A stretch of DNA of 64,000 nt. Source: Brachionus plicatilis. Lineage: Eukaryota; Rotifera; Eurotatoria; Ploima; Brachionidae. Made by a program: the position numbers and the translations under genes. The stretch is from contig QEOQ01000670.1 in NCBI GenBank assembly GCA_010279815.1, forward strand, positions 2,716 to 66,715. Reading direction: 5' to 3'. Of the stretch, positions 24,101-35,955 are shown one piece after another (positions within the stretch are counted from its first letter, which is position 1; each line of letters opens with the position of its first letter). The notes beneath the pieces are model-generated. The model did no database searches. It was given only the letters and a program-made list of their open reading frames with translations, and had not been told where the DNA came from.

Positions 24101-26037
24101 ATTTTGGACATCAAAATTAAAAGACTATTGTCATTTGAGAGCTTAATCCGTGCCGAATCCGAGCGAGTATTTATCTCTTGACCATCTTTTAGCCAGAAGA
24201 CTGATGGTATGGGCTCACCAGCAGGCGTATCACATCTTATCTCAACTGTATCGCCCTCGTAAGCCACTTCATCCATCGGCTCCGAGCGAAATTCTTCTTC
24301 CAAAACTTGAACAAAATTTTATAAAAAATATTTTTTTTTTTAAATTAAAATTTACAAGCTGGCTTAATTATTGCTTTATTACTAAATAATTTTTCATTAA
24401 ATTTAGAGTAGGCGATGCATCTACAAATTAATCTCATGTGTGCCAAATTAGTAGATGTCGATTCCAAATCTTTGCGATAAACCATTAGAGATAAATGCTC
24501 ATATCTAACATTGTTAATCTAAAAAAATTTTTTTTTTTAAATAAAAAAATAAGATAATTTTTTTAATTAAAAAGTAATTAGTACCAGCGAAATATTTCGA
24601 TGGGTTTCTGGTCTAATTTTGTTGCTGCATTCAATTTGCATTTGGACAGAGTTTTTGGCTTCACACTGGACCAGAACAGGAAGCTCGCCTGTCAACAAAA
24701 TGTCTTCCGGATGCTTGGTAAACTCCAGTTTGTTCATGTCCTCAAAATTTTCTTCGTGTCTCAAATAAAATTTGACTCGGGAATTTTTTTCTAAATTGTT
24801 TATACTGATACTGTCACTTATATCTCTTAATAGTTGACGAGACATGTCATCTAAAAATTGATAAAAAAATCAATCTTTTAATATTCGACCAAATAGAAAA
24901 AAGTAATAAAAATTTGGCCCATCCTGGACACACTTGACCGCGACACCGAAAGCAATAAACCAGATAAGAAAATAAGATTATAATCTTGAGAGAAATTTCT
25001 TGTATAATTCCGAGTTTGAACCGGATTTAAGTGTGCTCAAAGTATCACTCAAAAACACAGATTTTTTATCAGTGGTGGCTTGATTGATGGCAAAGCGCTT
25101 CCAAGACCCGCAAAATTAATTTTAAAATAACAAACATTCAAATAGTATTTATCATTCGAAAAATAGATCTGGCAGTCTATACGAATCTCTACAATTTCGA
25201 CAGAACGCTGTTTTACCTTAATAATTTTTGGCCAAAATAAATAGTTTTCTAGGCTAAACAAAAGCCCGTCTTTAATGACATTAAGCAGATAGATAGATGA
25301 AGATTTGAATTATTGAATTATCAGCTGGAGTTGAACGTAATCGTGTTTGTAATTAATCTTGAGATGATAAAATCTACCAAGTCTGTCTCAAAAAACAATT
25401 ATCATTCAGAAAATGAATTATCTTCTTTTTTTTTCTATTTTATTATTTTATTAATTTTTTAATTGTGTTCTATGTAGATTCTTGAAGATTTTAAAATGTA
25501 TACAAACTTAAGTGCATATTTACATATCGAAAATAAATAACATGTTTGATTGTGTTTAATATTAAACTTTTTTTATTAATATTATCCTTTTTTTTTCTTC
25601 TTATTTGTGTATCTTTATTTGTGTGCTTTTCTTAATTTGGCAAAACTTAAAATTAATTTAATTTAATTACAGCTGAAATGCAGGACAAAAATTGTTCCCA
25701 AATTCATTTCCATAAATAAATAAAATAAACAAAAATCTGGTACTTTAAAATTGGTCTCGAGCACACGCCAAAAGTCTAATTAAAAACTAAAATTTAATTT
25801 TAAAAATTAATAAAAAAAAAAGAGTACAAATTGTCTAATTAGACAGCTTTTATTTAATAGAAATTTCTTTAATTAGATTTACAATTTTAAATTTGTTAGT
25901 CTGTTCAGTGTTTGAAGCGACCCGATTTGGGGAGAGAAAATATTTGATCTTAGACAGATATAGAGAGATAAATTACCTGTGTTTTGAGCCCGTGTGCCCA
26001 ACACAAAGCAAATTGACAACCAAAGCAAATTTTTCAT
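21107..26037 (-). CDS. unc5-like: UNC5-like netrin receptor, paralog B
   Basis: Seven exons on the minus strand: 26037-25977, 24850-24585, 24518-24356, 24305-24018, 23643-21546, 21491-21408 and 21290-21107 (1047 residues, all phases consistent). A repulsive netrin receptor by family. Order: signal peptide alone in exon 1 (MKNLLWLSICFVLGTRA), Ig1 over exons 2-3, Ig2 in exon 4 (PAFLEEEFRSEPMD), two TSP1 repeats (WSEWSDWSECSGPCGFGNQQ; WSAWSSWSKC), one transmembrane helix (about 405-431) and a long Ser/Asn-rich cytoplasmic linker. Then come ZU5 (about 648-740, with LDCGISLVIPEGAL), UPA, and a death domain across the last two exons (DKNWTGLANKLNIN; LNYFAVRSSPTEMLLLYFEA). The Ig2, TSP/TM/ZU5 and both death-domain exon boundaries match paralog A in position and phase, so the two genes arose by tandem duplication. 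Sequence divergence is high, so the duplication is old or the copies have diverged fast. Confidence 0.93.
23644..24017. other. 374-bp intron of UNC5-like paralog B
   Basis: Separates the Ig2 exon from the TSP1/TM exon; A+T-rich, nothing else recognised. Confidence 0.6.
24851..25976. other. 1.1-kb first intron of UNC5-like paralog B
   Basis: Lies between the signal-peptide exon and Ig1. No coding or repeat feature recognised. First introns often hold regulatory sites, but none can be named here. Confidence 0.6.
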
Positions 26038-28612
26038 CTTTTTTAAAATATCCAATTTTGTTTTAATTATTTCATATCTAAAGGAGAAAATAAAGATAAT
26101 TAGTTAAGTCTTGTGCAAGTGATAAATAAAATTTATTAACTATTCCCTTATTGAGAAATAAATTTGCATTCTAGTCTAAATTGATAAAATTTGTGGTTTC
26201 GAGCATAAAATTTTTTCTATTGAATAAAATTGCATTCAAACAGAATTGACCATTTTTGTAGCTTTCATTAAAGTCTGCTCTCTTAGAAAAAAAAATAGAT
26301 AAATGAATAAATTTGTTTGAATCGTTTATCATTCGAAAAATAAAAATAAAAAGGTGATTTTATTATCTGATTTATGTCAGCACATATAAAAAAATAAACA
26401 ACTCTATTTTTTTTTTATTATCTTGGATTGAATTATTGACCCTACTCTTATTCGTACAAATTTGCCCAGTCGCAAAATTTTGTAATATTTTCCAACACTT
26501 AAAAAATGATTAAAATCCTAAATAAGGTATAATTAAATGATAAAAATTTTTATATTAAAGTCTAATTTATCTTGTTTGTTTTGAGTTGATTTACTTGAAA
26601 TAAATCAATATCAGCAATAAATAAAAACAAAAATAGCAGTAATTAACCGAGTGTACTTTTTGCTTAGAGCTATAAAGTTTAACAATTTCATAAACAAAAG
26701 ATTCCAAAGAGCTATTAGCTTCAAACTTTATTACCTTTGCTGCGAATGACTAGAGATTCCGTATAAATTGATAAATAAAAATAGTCGATTAAATAGCAAA
26801 GCAAGTGACAATTACTTTACATTATAAATTTTAAAATAAAAACCGATCATGGTTTACGATTTTCATGTTTATCATTCGGAATTGCCATAGATGATTTTCT
26901 TATAAGAACTTTGGTCTATTTTAGTGTTTTTTAATACTGGAACTAACTAAAATAATTTTTTTTTTTGTAAAAAATTAAATAATGTTTTGAAAAAATCTTT
27001 TTTTTCTAAATTATTTTGCTAAAATAAAAAAGTCTTCAAGAATATTATTAAAGATAAAATAAACTAAAAACAACATTAATTAAAAAGCCATTATCTTAAT
27101 TTTTTTGCTTGAAGACAATTTTCTTAGAAATTTTTGTGACCAATATAACTGCCATTAGCTAAATTACAATATTTTGTCTAACAATCATTGAGATTAGCTT
27201 TTTAATTTTTTTTTTTTGTTGAAAAAATTATATCCGCTTTTTCCCATTTGACTTAGCGGGAGGCCGATGAAAAGAAAAAAAAGTTATATAACAAGCCGAC
27301 TTAGCTAATCTAACATGATAAATTGACGTTTTTCTCATTATTTTCCTAGCTATGTGGCAAATTTCAAAACAAACAAATTTCAACTATTTTCGAGAGATTT
27401 CACTTGTTTTATTCACTTGAAATATTTCGTAAATCTTGTTTGATTAAAAACTTAATTAAAATTTTGCTTACTGGTTCAAAAATACTGGCTCATACAAATC
27501 CGTATAAATTCATGGAACATTTTCCATTTCCATTTGGAAAACAAAACACTTAAATTTTTTATTTAAATTTTTATTCCTCATAAAAAAAATATGATAACTT
27601 TAAATTTTTATCTTGTCATCCTAACAAAAATTTTGCTCTCGTGGGAATTGATGTCATTCTCAAAATTATAAAATTAAAAGTTAATTAAGAAAATTCACTA
27701 TTAGCGGAACAAACATACATGTTTAACCATTAAAAATTTGTTTATTTTTTAAAATAATTTTTAGCTGTTACTAGCTAGCAGACTCAAGGGTTATTAATTG
27801 ATATTAAATTATTAGTACTAAAATATGGTATAAATATATTGAAAAATTTACTTTTAATCTAGGGCTATCCATCACTTTTTCGACTCAAAACAAAAACTTT
27901 TATTAAAAATATCAATTAAACAAATTTAAGGAGAGAAAAAAAAAATTAAACTAGGGACCATCCATTCTCCACTTTTATCTATTCACAAAATTCCTATTCC
28001 ATTGAGTTTTTATTGAATATTCAAATAAAAAAGCTTTTTTCTTATTGTTTCTCAATAGAATTTATAATTGAGTGTTATATCATTTTATTTGTTTAGCTTT
28101 TAAACCCCAATCTAAACTATTTTAATGAATTCAAAAATTACAAACAAGCTTTAAAAGCTACTTGAAAAAATGAGTTAATTTTAGGTAAGTTCCTTGACAG
28201 CCATTGAAGTATTGGCCGGACAGTTTAGTCCTGAATCAAAAACAATCTACCAAGCCGAAGCCAGTTTGAACTAGAGTCGAATTTTTCTAATTTTATTTAA
28301 GCTAAATTTCAGAGTTGTACGGCTTGTTTTAATGAACAATTTATTAACCATTTTTGAAGTTTCTACACTTGATATTTTGATTATAAAGCTTGGGAAGAAA
28401 ATATTACAAAACTTAATAAAGATTTGAAAGCACGAATATTTTTAAATGCTATTTGGAATAAACTTATGTCAAATTTTATTTAATAAAATCTGATACCATC
28501 GACATTTAGGACTGATTTCACGCATTGATCATTAAAATCGATGCTGATTAAGTCTGCTAAGAACCGCTTAGCGAGAACTTGCCCAATTTGTTCATAATTC
28601 ACTCTCAGAAAT

Positions 28613-28708
28613 GTTTATCAAATTTTAAATGTAGCTCTTTTTTTTTTAAATAAAAACAAATTGTTTATCAAATTTTAAATGTAACCCTTTTTTTAAAATA
28701 AAAACTAA
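28613..28708. repeat. Short tandem duplication, period about 50 bp
   Basis: TGTTTATCAAATTTTAAATG followed by a T-run and AAATAAAAAC occurs twice back to back. Confidence 0.6.
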
Positions 28709-31700
28709 TCAAGCATTATTTCCCAAGCTATTGATGAGCTTGTTCTAACAAGGCATCAATAGTGCAGCAAATGTGGAACAATCAAGTCCAATCAGGTGTG
28801 TAAATGTATGAGATTTTAAAATTATATTTGGTCATTTAAACTCTATTTGAAAATTAATTCAACCAGAAGTAATTTAATGAACTGAATTAATTATTTTTTC
28901 AAAATCTAGTTAAAAATCGCTGATTATCGACAAATTGTTTGATCACTTTTGTACTACCTTTTGGAATATCAGAAATTAGAAAAACTAGGCTATTTTATTA
29001 TGGTCAATATTTTGTTCACGAGGCTATTTCGAAAACTTAAAACGAATTTACTCTTTACTTTTTTTATGACTTGTTGATACAGGCCAGGTTTAATGGCATG
29101 TTAAAGCCGAATACAGAGAGAAAACAAATATCAAACAAATTGAAATTTACAAGACGCTCTCAGACATTTTAAACTAAAAATGTTCAAACTTTTTTTATAT
29201 TGTCACATGATCTATTTTCGAGAAAAGACCTAATTTCTTCAAGAAGTCTTGGATGTCAAACAATTGGTGATCAATTAAACTCATCAAAACTTAAATTTTT
29301 TTATTTTCAATACACTCATAAAGTATCAAAGTAAATCTGAAATATTAACTGTTGAAAAAATTTAAACTAAAACTTTTTGATTAAATTTGATACTTTGATA
29401 AACATTTATTTAGAGAAATTATAATTTTTGTTTGTCTAGTTTGGATATTCGAAGAAAGCAGCTTTGAAAATTTGAATTTTGTGCAAAGCTTAGTTTTACG
29501 ATTTCGAACAAACAATTTTTAAATTTAATTTAAAAAATTAACTTAAATGAATCAATTTAAAAAGAGGCTTTGAAAAAAAAACAATTTTAAATTGGACATA
29601 AATTTAGCTTTTTTAAAAGGTTAAAACAAAAAAATAATTTTGAATGTTTTCCTGATATAGTAAAGATTACTTTTAAACATAAAAATTAATTCAAAAAAAA
29701 AAGATAAATTTTTATTTAATTACGGTATTATTTTTTGACTAAAATCGTTAAAAGCGTTTATATCAATAAAAATTTACAAATTTGGGTCAAAAATATGTAA
29801 TAAAAAGACAAAAAAGATAATGCTAAAGTTCTTTCATCTTATCTTTGTTCTCACGTCAGATAATTCTCAATGAATTTTTTAAAAAGATAGTCTTATGACT
29901 TTTTATTGTTTTATTAGAAAATATTACCAAATGATAAAACATTGTCTATCATGATTGCCAATTTAGAATAATTTAACAAGTTTTCACTCAAATTTTCTTT
30001 TTCCGTAATTAAAAAAAATTTAATTTTTCTTCTGTTTTGTTTATGCCATAAAAAATTAGATTAAAAAATTAAAAAGTCATCTAAAAAATTTTTTTTTTAA
30101 TGCCCAATTTTAAAAAAGTCAATATCTGATACAGATAAAGAAAAATCACATCCATTTTGTTAAAGAATAGAAGCAACAAAAAAATTTTATTTTTTAACTT
30201 AAATCAATTAACAGCTTTTCAATTCATTAAATTCATATCAGTTCTATTCAACTTATTCTCCTATGATTTCCATATTTTCGTACTTTGCTTCATTTAGACT
30301 AGCGACGGCTAAACCGATTTAAATCAAGCTTTTAATCAAAATTGTGGCTCGAGTAAAAAGCTCTTTTATTAAAATTTATTTTCAGCCTTAGAGCCTTATC
30401 TACGGGCAGTGAAAAAAATTTGAGTAAAAAAGTCAAAACAAAAATATTTATTCAAACTGTGACATAACTTTTAAATAAGGTCTAGATTAGTTCTGCTTGT
30501 TTACAAAGCAAACCAGGCATAAAGATATGCTAGCCGAACAATTTCGAATCATTTAATGCATTAAACAACTCAGCAATGTTCAGACTTACTCTAGAATTTT
30601 AATTTTAAAATCAAGTCTATCTAGAATAATAGGAATTCGGCTAAAATTATTGATTCGAGTGGATCAGCTATTTACTTAAATAGTGCAATAGTGATTCATT
30701 AAGGACCAGATTTTTGTTGATACCAAAAATTAATTACTTATTCTGTATCATTTCAATCAGCTTAGGCAATCTCTGGTGATTTGATGCAAACTTTTGTTTA
30801 ATATTAGACAAAAATCTTGGAAATATTCAAAATTTAAATATACGCATGAGAAGCTCAAATAGAAACAAGATCCATACGTAAGATTTCTAATAAGAATTGG
30901 CAAATATTGCGCCAAATGGAACTCTTGAGTGTACATGATCATTTTGATGGAAAAAAATTTAACAAATATTTACTATCTATTTTAAAATTAATATTTGCTT
31001 TTTGCTCGAATTTAGATGCTCGATTGACCAGTGAACAAAATTCACAGACTAAAGTCTGTGTAAAATCTTATAATCTTTAAGATATACAATTTAGCCATTA
31101 GCTAGCAATTAGACTCGGATCAATCAGAGTTATTTATTTGTATGATTAAAAATTACTTATTAGTCATTTAGGGATACTTGAATTTATTCAAATATATTTT
31201 GTTTTCTTCCTCTTTTAAAATGTCTCGTTTTAATCATCAATCGAACAATTATTGGATTTTATTTAAGAATAGATAAACTCTTTAGTCAAAATATGCTAAT
31301 TGGACAATTCATACAATTTATGACTTTGAGGCTAACCATAACTTTTTATTAATTTATTAAGTTTTTTCTTTTTGTTTTATTACTCTATTATACAATCTAT
31401 TTTAGTTGGATCTTGAATGAAATTTGAAATATTTTTTTATAAGAAATTAATTAAAATTTTTTATTTAGAACTAATTTAGGGCTCTTAAATGAGTTTTGGT
31501 AAATAAATGATTTAAGAGCGGGCTATTGTAATTTTCTGCAAAACAAAAAGAAAAACTAAATATATTTTTGAATTTCTCAGTAAACATGAAGAGAAAATAA
31601 TTGAGTAATACTCCTAATGATAGTGAGTGATATTTCTCGAAATTATATATTTTTTTGGTAAGATAAATTTCCTTTTTATTTGAAAAGGATATTTTTATTG

Positions 31701-32719
31701 TTTTGTTTCGTGCTTCCAAAATAGTTTATGTTTTTGATTAGGGATGCAATTTTTTCGCAAAATTTTAAGAGAGATCATTTAGGTCTTGGGCAATTGTTAT
31801 ATAACCGTATTTAAAGAATTAAACAAAACACATAAATAATACAAAAATTTAGCAAAAATACTAAATATCACTCCAATTTTTTGGAAGTTTATTCAACTAG
31901 ATTTGTTCTTTTAAATAGATTTATTATATTGATCAAAAATATCAGAAAGATTAGCAATCAAAATTTGACAGCCAAAATATTAATGGAGATTTAATAATTT
32001 AAGAACTATTTTATTTAAAATATAAAAACAATTGCTGGATTTCTCTCAATACAACACCCAATTCAATCAAAAAGTATGTCTCACTTCATGATTCATTCCA
32101 GTAATGAGTTGAGCGTGAAACTTAAAATTTCTTTAAAAAAAATATTAGTTGCTTATTATTATTTTATTTTTTTTTATTTACCCCATTATCCGCCATGAAT
32201 AGAAGTGGTCATCAATGTTTTTAAATAAAGCTTTCCAAAAATTAATTCTCAAGGCAAGATACCAATAAGTTTATCCATCCAGTGAAGAAAGTTGAACACT
32301 TTTTTTGTGAAAAGCCTCTAGTGAAGTGATGTAGCAAAATGATTTTAATTTTTAAATGAATGGATTATCAAAAATTTTATAGGTAGTTGTAACAGCAATA
32401 TATCAAAAACTTAACAACACAGTTGAAATCTTTTAAGCAAGAAAAACACTGATTTCCTCTAAAATACTTTACTTTTATAACAGAGTTCGGCAAAAAATTT
32501 AACTTTAAAAACTAACTAATAATTTAAATTCATGTTAAAATTACTTAAACAAAAATAAAATTTATTGACATCATTCTTTCATATAAAAATTAAATTTTTG
32601 AAATCTATTTATTTAAAAATCTGATTATAAATTTTATAAAGAAAAATACAGATAACATTTTGGAAATTTATAATATTTCAAAAAAAAAATTTATCAATTT
32701 AAAAAAAAGTAATTTCGGA

Positions 32720-33110
32720 AAAACACAGAATCTTCAGTCAAACCTACAATTCTGCAGCAAAAATACTAGCTTAAACCAAAAAAAGAAATTATCTTCACTT
32801 GAAAATTTACATTCGTTAATCATTCTATTATCAAAAAAAAAATTTTTATTTAAAAAAGATTATATTCCAACATAGATAATCAAGACTTGTTAATCTACCT
32901 TCGGCGGGTCCCGAGTCCGGATGACAAAATTAGGAGGGGTGGTGAAGATGAAGATACCTAGTATATGATTCTCGGCCGATTGTTGAGTCGTAACTATACC
33001 ATTGCCGGTCCTAAGCGCGGATGATAGATGGCAGCGAGACTTTATTTGTGTAAAACACTGAGTATTCAGTCAAGCCTACAGTTCAGTAGCAAAAAGGCTA
33101 ACTTATTTTT
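32720..33110. mobile_element. Retroelement-like fragment between 50-bp direct repeats
   Basis: A block of about 50 bp near 32724-32776 (AACACAGAATCTTCAGTCAA then CCTACAATTCTGCAGCAAAA) recurs with few changes near 33056-33108, about 332 bp downstream. Between them lies an unusually G+C-rich patch (about 32900-33040) that itself holds two related units, GGTCCCGAGTCCGGATGA and GGTCCTAAGCGCGGATGA, about 100 bp apart. The composition is foreign to the surrounding DNA and looks like the 5'/untranslated part of a LINE- or SINE-type element. No coding capacity is present. Confidence 0.4.
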
Positions 33111-34384
33111 GATTTTTTTAGAAATTTTTAAATAATAAAATAAGTCGTGTGCATTGACAAAAATCAGTTATTTTTCACCAATTATACTAAATGTACATAA
33201 AATGTGAATTTTTAATAAAAATTAATTTTGATGTTAGTTTTTTTTATTTTGTAATTAAATTTTTGATTTTCAAGGTTTTTTAATTTGATACCAGATTACA
33301 TAACCCAGATTTTTCATCAACATTCATACTATTATACTCTGAATTATCTAATTATTATTCTAATTCAAAAATTTGTCTTAATTGTATAACCAAAGCAGCC
33401 TTCTCCAGCTCAAAAATTGCTAAAAATCAACTTAAAAGACATTCAGCTGATATTTTTTTATTAAAATTAATTTAAATTTAAAATTTAAATACGATTTTGA
33501 AAATTAATAAGAATAATTCAGTTCAAAAAATTCAAATAATGTGCACATTTTTGCGAATTTTACTTCGTTTAAATCGATTGTAATTTTATATCTGCTTATT
33601 TTGTAGAGTTTACCAGACTTGAAAATTTTTTTCAAAATATATTTTGGAGCTAATTATTTAATAAATTTAACAATAGAACATAAATGAAGTTTTGAAATTT
33701 AAGATACTTAAAAAATAAATGAAAAAATCAAAACATCATTTTTCTTTATTTCATTGTTTATTTTATGCAGTTTTTCACTTGAAAAGACCCAAAATACTTT
33801 TTTTAATTTCAAGAAATCTTTGTCTGTATTTGATTTCTTTATTTACTAAAAATTTTCATATTATTTTTAAGAAAACGCTTTAAATTAGATTTTTAGTCTA
33901 AATTCTTTTATGATAAAAGAAATATTTTTATTAACCATTTATAGCATCCAACCACCACTATCCGTACTTTGGAACTCCTCACTTAGGTTTCAGTAGTCCA
34001 GCTAGGCTACTACAATAATTTAATTTTGATATCAATGTTAGTTAGTTGTTTATGTTTTAGAAAGCAAAGATAAAATTAACGAACTTAATGAAAATTTATT
34101 ACTTTAAAATTCATAAATAATTAAAAATCAAAAGAAACTATGGCTACAAATTTACAAAAATTTTTCCAAAACCAAACTTCCATTTTGAATAACTATTTTC
34201 TTAATATTTATGTTTTATAATATCCAAATGAAATAATTCAATAAAATATTTTATTATTAAATTCTTTAAAAAAGCTCTTTAATGATTCATTTAAAATTAA
34301 TTTATGATAAAACTTAACTAAAATTATTCTAAAATCTAACTTTTTTTTTGAGAATAATTTATTAAAAAATAATTTGAAGCAAAT

Positions 34385-35824
34385 ATGTCTACCAATTCGG
34401 AATTGAGAAATCTTTTTGATAAATTGGACAAAAATAAAGATGGAAAAATAGACTTCAATGAGCTTAGACAATATTTTAATGAATCCAATTTGGATAATTT
34501 GAAGCCTAATGTAGTCGAAACGCATACAAAAAAAGTATTTGAACTCATGTCAAGTAGCAAGGATGGAAATGGGGTTCACTTGAATTTTCGTGATTTTGTC
34601 GATTATGTCACAGAGACTGATAAAAAAATGGAAATTATATTCAAAGATTTGGATCTGGACAAAAATGGAATAATTGATAGAGAAGAAATAAAGACAGGCT
34701 TTGAAAATCTGGGAATAATTTTAAGCAATTCGCAGATAGATAAATTATTAAAGAATATAGATAAAAATAATTCACTACAAATTGACTGGAAAGAATGGAG
34801 AGACTTTTTTCGTTTTACACCTCATGACAAAATAGAAGAAGCTTTACGTTATTGGAGAACTCAGACCTTTGTCGACTATGCTGATCAATCGATTCCCAAT
34901 GATTACACCAAAACGGAGAAACAATCAGGATTTTGGTGGAGGAATTTGGTAGCAGGTGGCTTAGCGGGAGCAATTAGCAGAACATGCACAGCCCCTTTGG
35001 ATAGAGTGAAAATTTTTTTGCAAGTTCATGGCGCTGAGACCAAAATTGGAATTGTCCAAGCTTTTAAAAACATGATCAAAGAAGGTGGTGTCAAATCACT
35101 GTGGCGAGGTAAAATAAAAAAAATATGACTTTTAGTATTAAGAATGTATTTTTTGAATTATTTTTTAGGAAATTTTATCAATGTTCTAAAAATAACACCT
35201 GAAAGTGCCATAAAATTTGCTGCCTATGAACAAATAAAGATTTTGATGGGCCAAGAGGGAGAACAGTTGCCACCGTTTCAAAAATTTTTATCAGGCACTT
35301 TGGCTGGTTTTACGGCACAGACCACAATTTATCCCATGGAAGTTTTAAAAACAAGATTAGCTCTAAGAAGAACCGGAGAATTCAATGGAATAAGTGATTG
35401 TGTACGCAAAATTTACCGAAAAGACGGTATTAAGGCATTTTATCGCGGCTATCTTCTAAATACTTTGGGCATTGCTGGTGTTGGTATCGATTTAGCAATT
35501 TATGAGACACTAAAAAATAAATACCGACAGCTGTATCCGGAAAATCCACAACCTGACGTATTTTCGCTGCTTTTAATCGCCAACACCGCATCGACCACTG
35601 CCATGTTTTCCACTTATCCAATGTTCATGATTAGAACTAGAATGCAATCTTCAACGAATCCAAGCGACAATATTTTATCTATTGCCAAACGTGTGTATAG
35701 TTCTGGTGGAATTTCGGGATTTTATAAGGGAGCTTTGGCTAACTTGGCCAAAGTGGCACCTGCCGCCAGTATAGGCTACATTTCTTATGAACACATTTCA
35801 AAATATCTAGGTCTAAATAGATAA
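34385..35824 (+). CDS. SLC25A24-like: Calcium-binding mitochondrial carrier, SCaMC type (SLC25A23/24/25-like)
   Basis: Exons 34385-35108 and 35169-35824 (intron 60 bp) give 459 residues, the usual length for the family. SCaMCs exchange ATP-Mg or ADP for phosphate across the inner mitochondrial membrane under control of cytosolic calcium. The N-terminal half is a calmodulin-like domain with four EF-hands: DKNKDGKIDFNE (about 17-28), a degenerate second loop, DLDKNGIIDREE (about 91-102) and DKNNSLQIDWKE (about 127-138). An amphipathic linker leads into three mitochondrial carrier repeats with signatures PLDRVK (about 207), PMEVLK and PMFMIR, each followed by the usual G/aromatic pattern. The third signature has Met-Phe-Met where Leu/Ala is usual. 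The start is the first ATG, two residues before the EF-hand helix. AATAAA at 35873. The next gene converges on it, with 131 bp between stop codons. Confidence 0.95.
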
Positions 35825-35872
35825 ACACGGAAAATTTTTTGAATTTTTTTATTGAAAAATAGGTATTAGTTT

Positions 35873-35878
35873 AATAAA
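35873..35878 (+). promoter_or_regulatory. Polyadenylation signal of the SCaMC gene
   Basis: AATAAA about 50 bp after the stop codon at 35824. Confidence 0.5.
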
Positions 35879-35955
35879 AAAAAAGCGCAGCCTTTTTTTT
35901 TCTAGAATATAATTTTATTTTATACTTTTATAAATAAATTTTATTAAAAACGTTT

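Larger units (their letters stand above)
26038..34384. other. 8.3-kb noncoding interval
   Basis: No gene could be supported on either strand. It contains a small tandem duplication (28613-28708), a possible decayed gag-like patch around 28190-28800 (rejected as a gene), a retroelement-like G+C-richer patch with a flanking direct repeat (32720-33110) and a short G+C-richer block at 33945-34015. It is upstream of UNC5-like paralog B and of SCaMC, so regulatory content is likely but unidentified. Confidence 0.5.

Noticed and set aside
25049..25261. 70-codon minus-strand frame in the first intron of UNC5-like paralog B
   Set aside because: The signal-peptide exon joins the Ig1 exon in phase without it; composition is random A+T-rich.
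28190..28800. Short open patch and a Cys-rich CSKCGTIKSNQVCKC reading suggestive of a gag zinc knuckle
   Set aside because: The His of a CCHC knuckle is missing, stops are frequent and no other retroelement domain is nearby; could be a decayed element but not supportable.
31471..31719. 82-codon minus-strand frame and similar ones in 26038-34384
   Set aside because: Short, Phe/Lys/Asn-rich as expected by chance in A+T-rich DNA, with no family motif.
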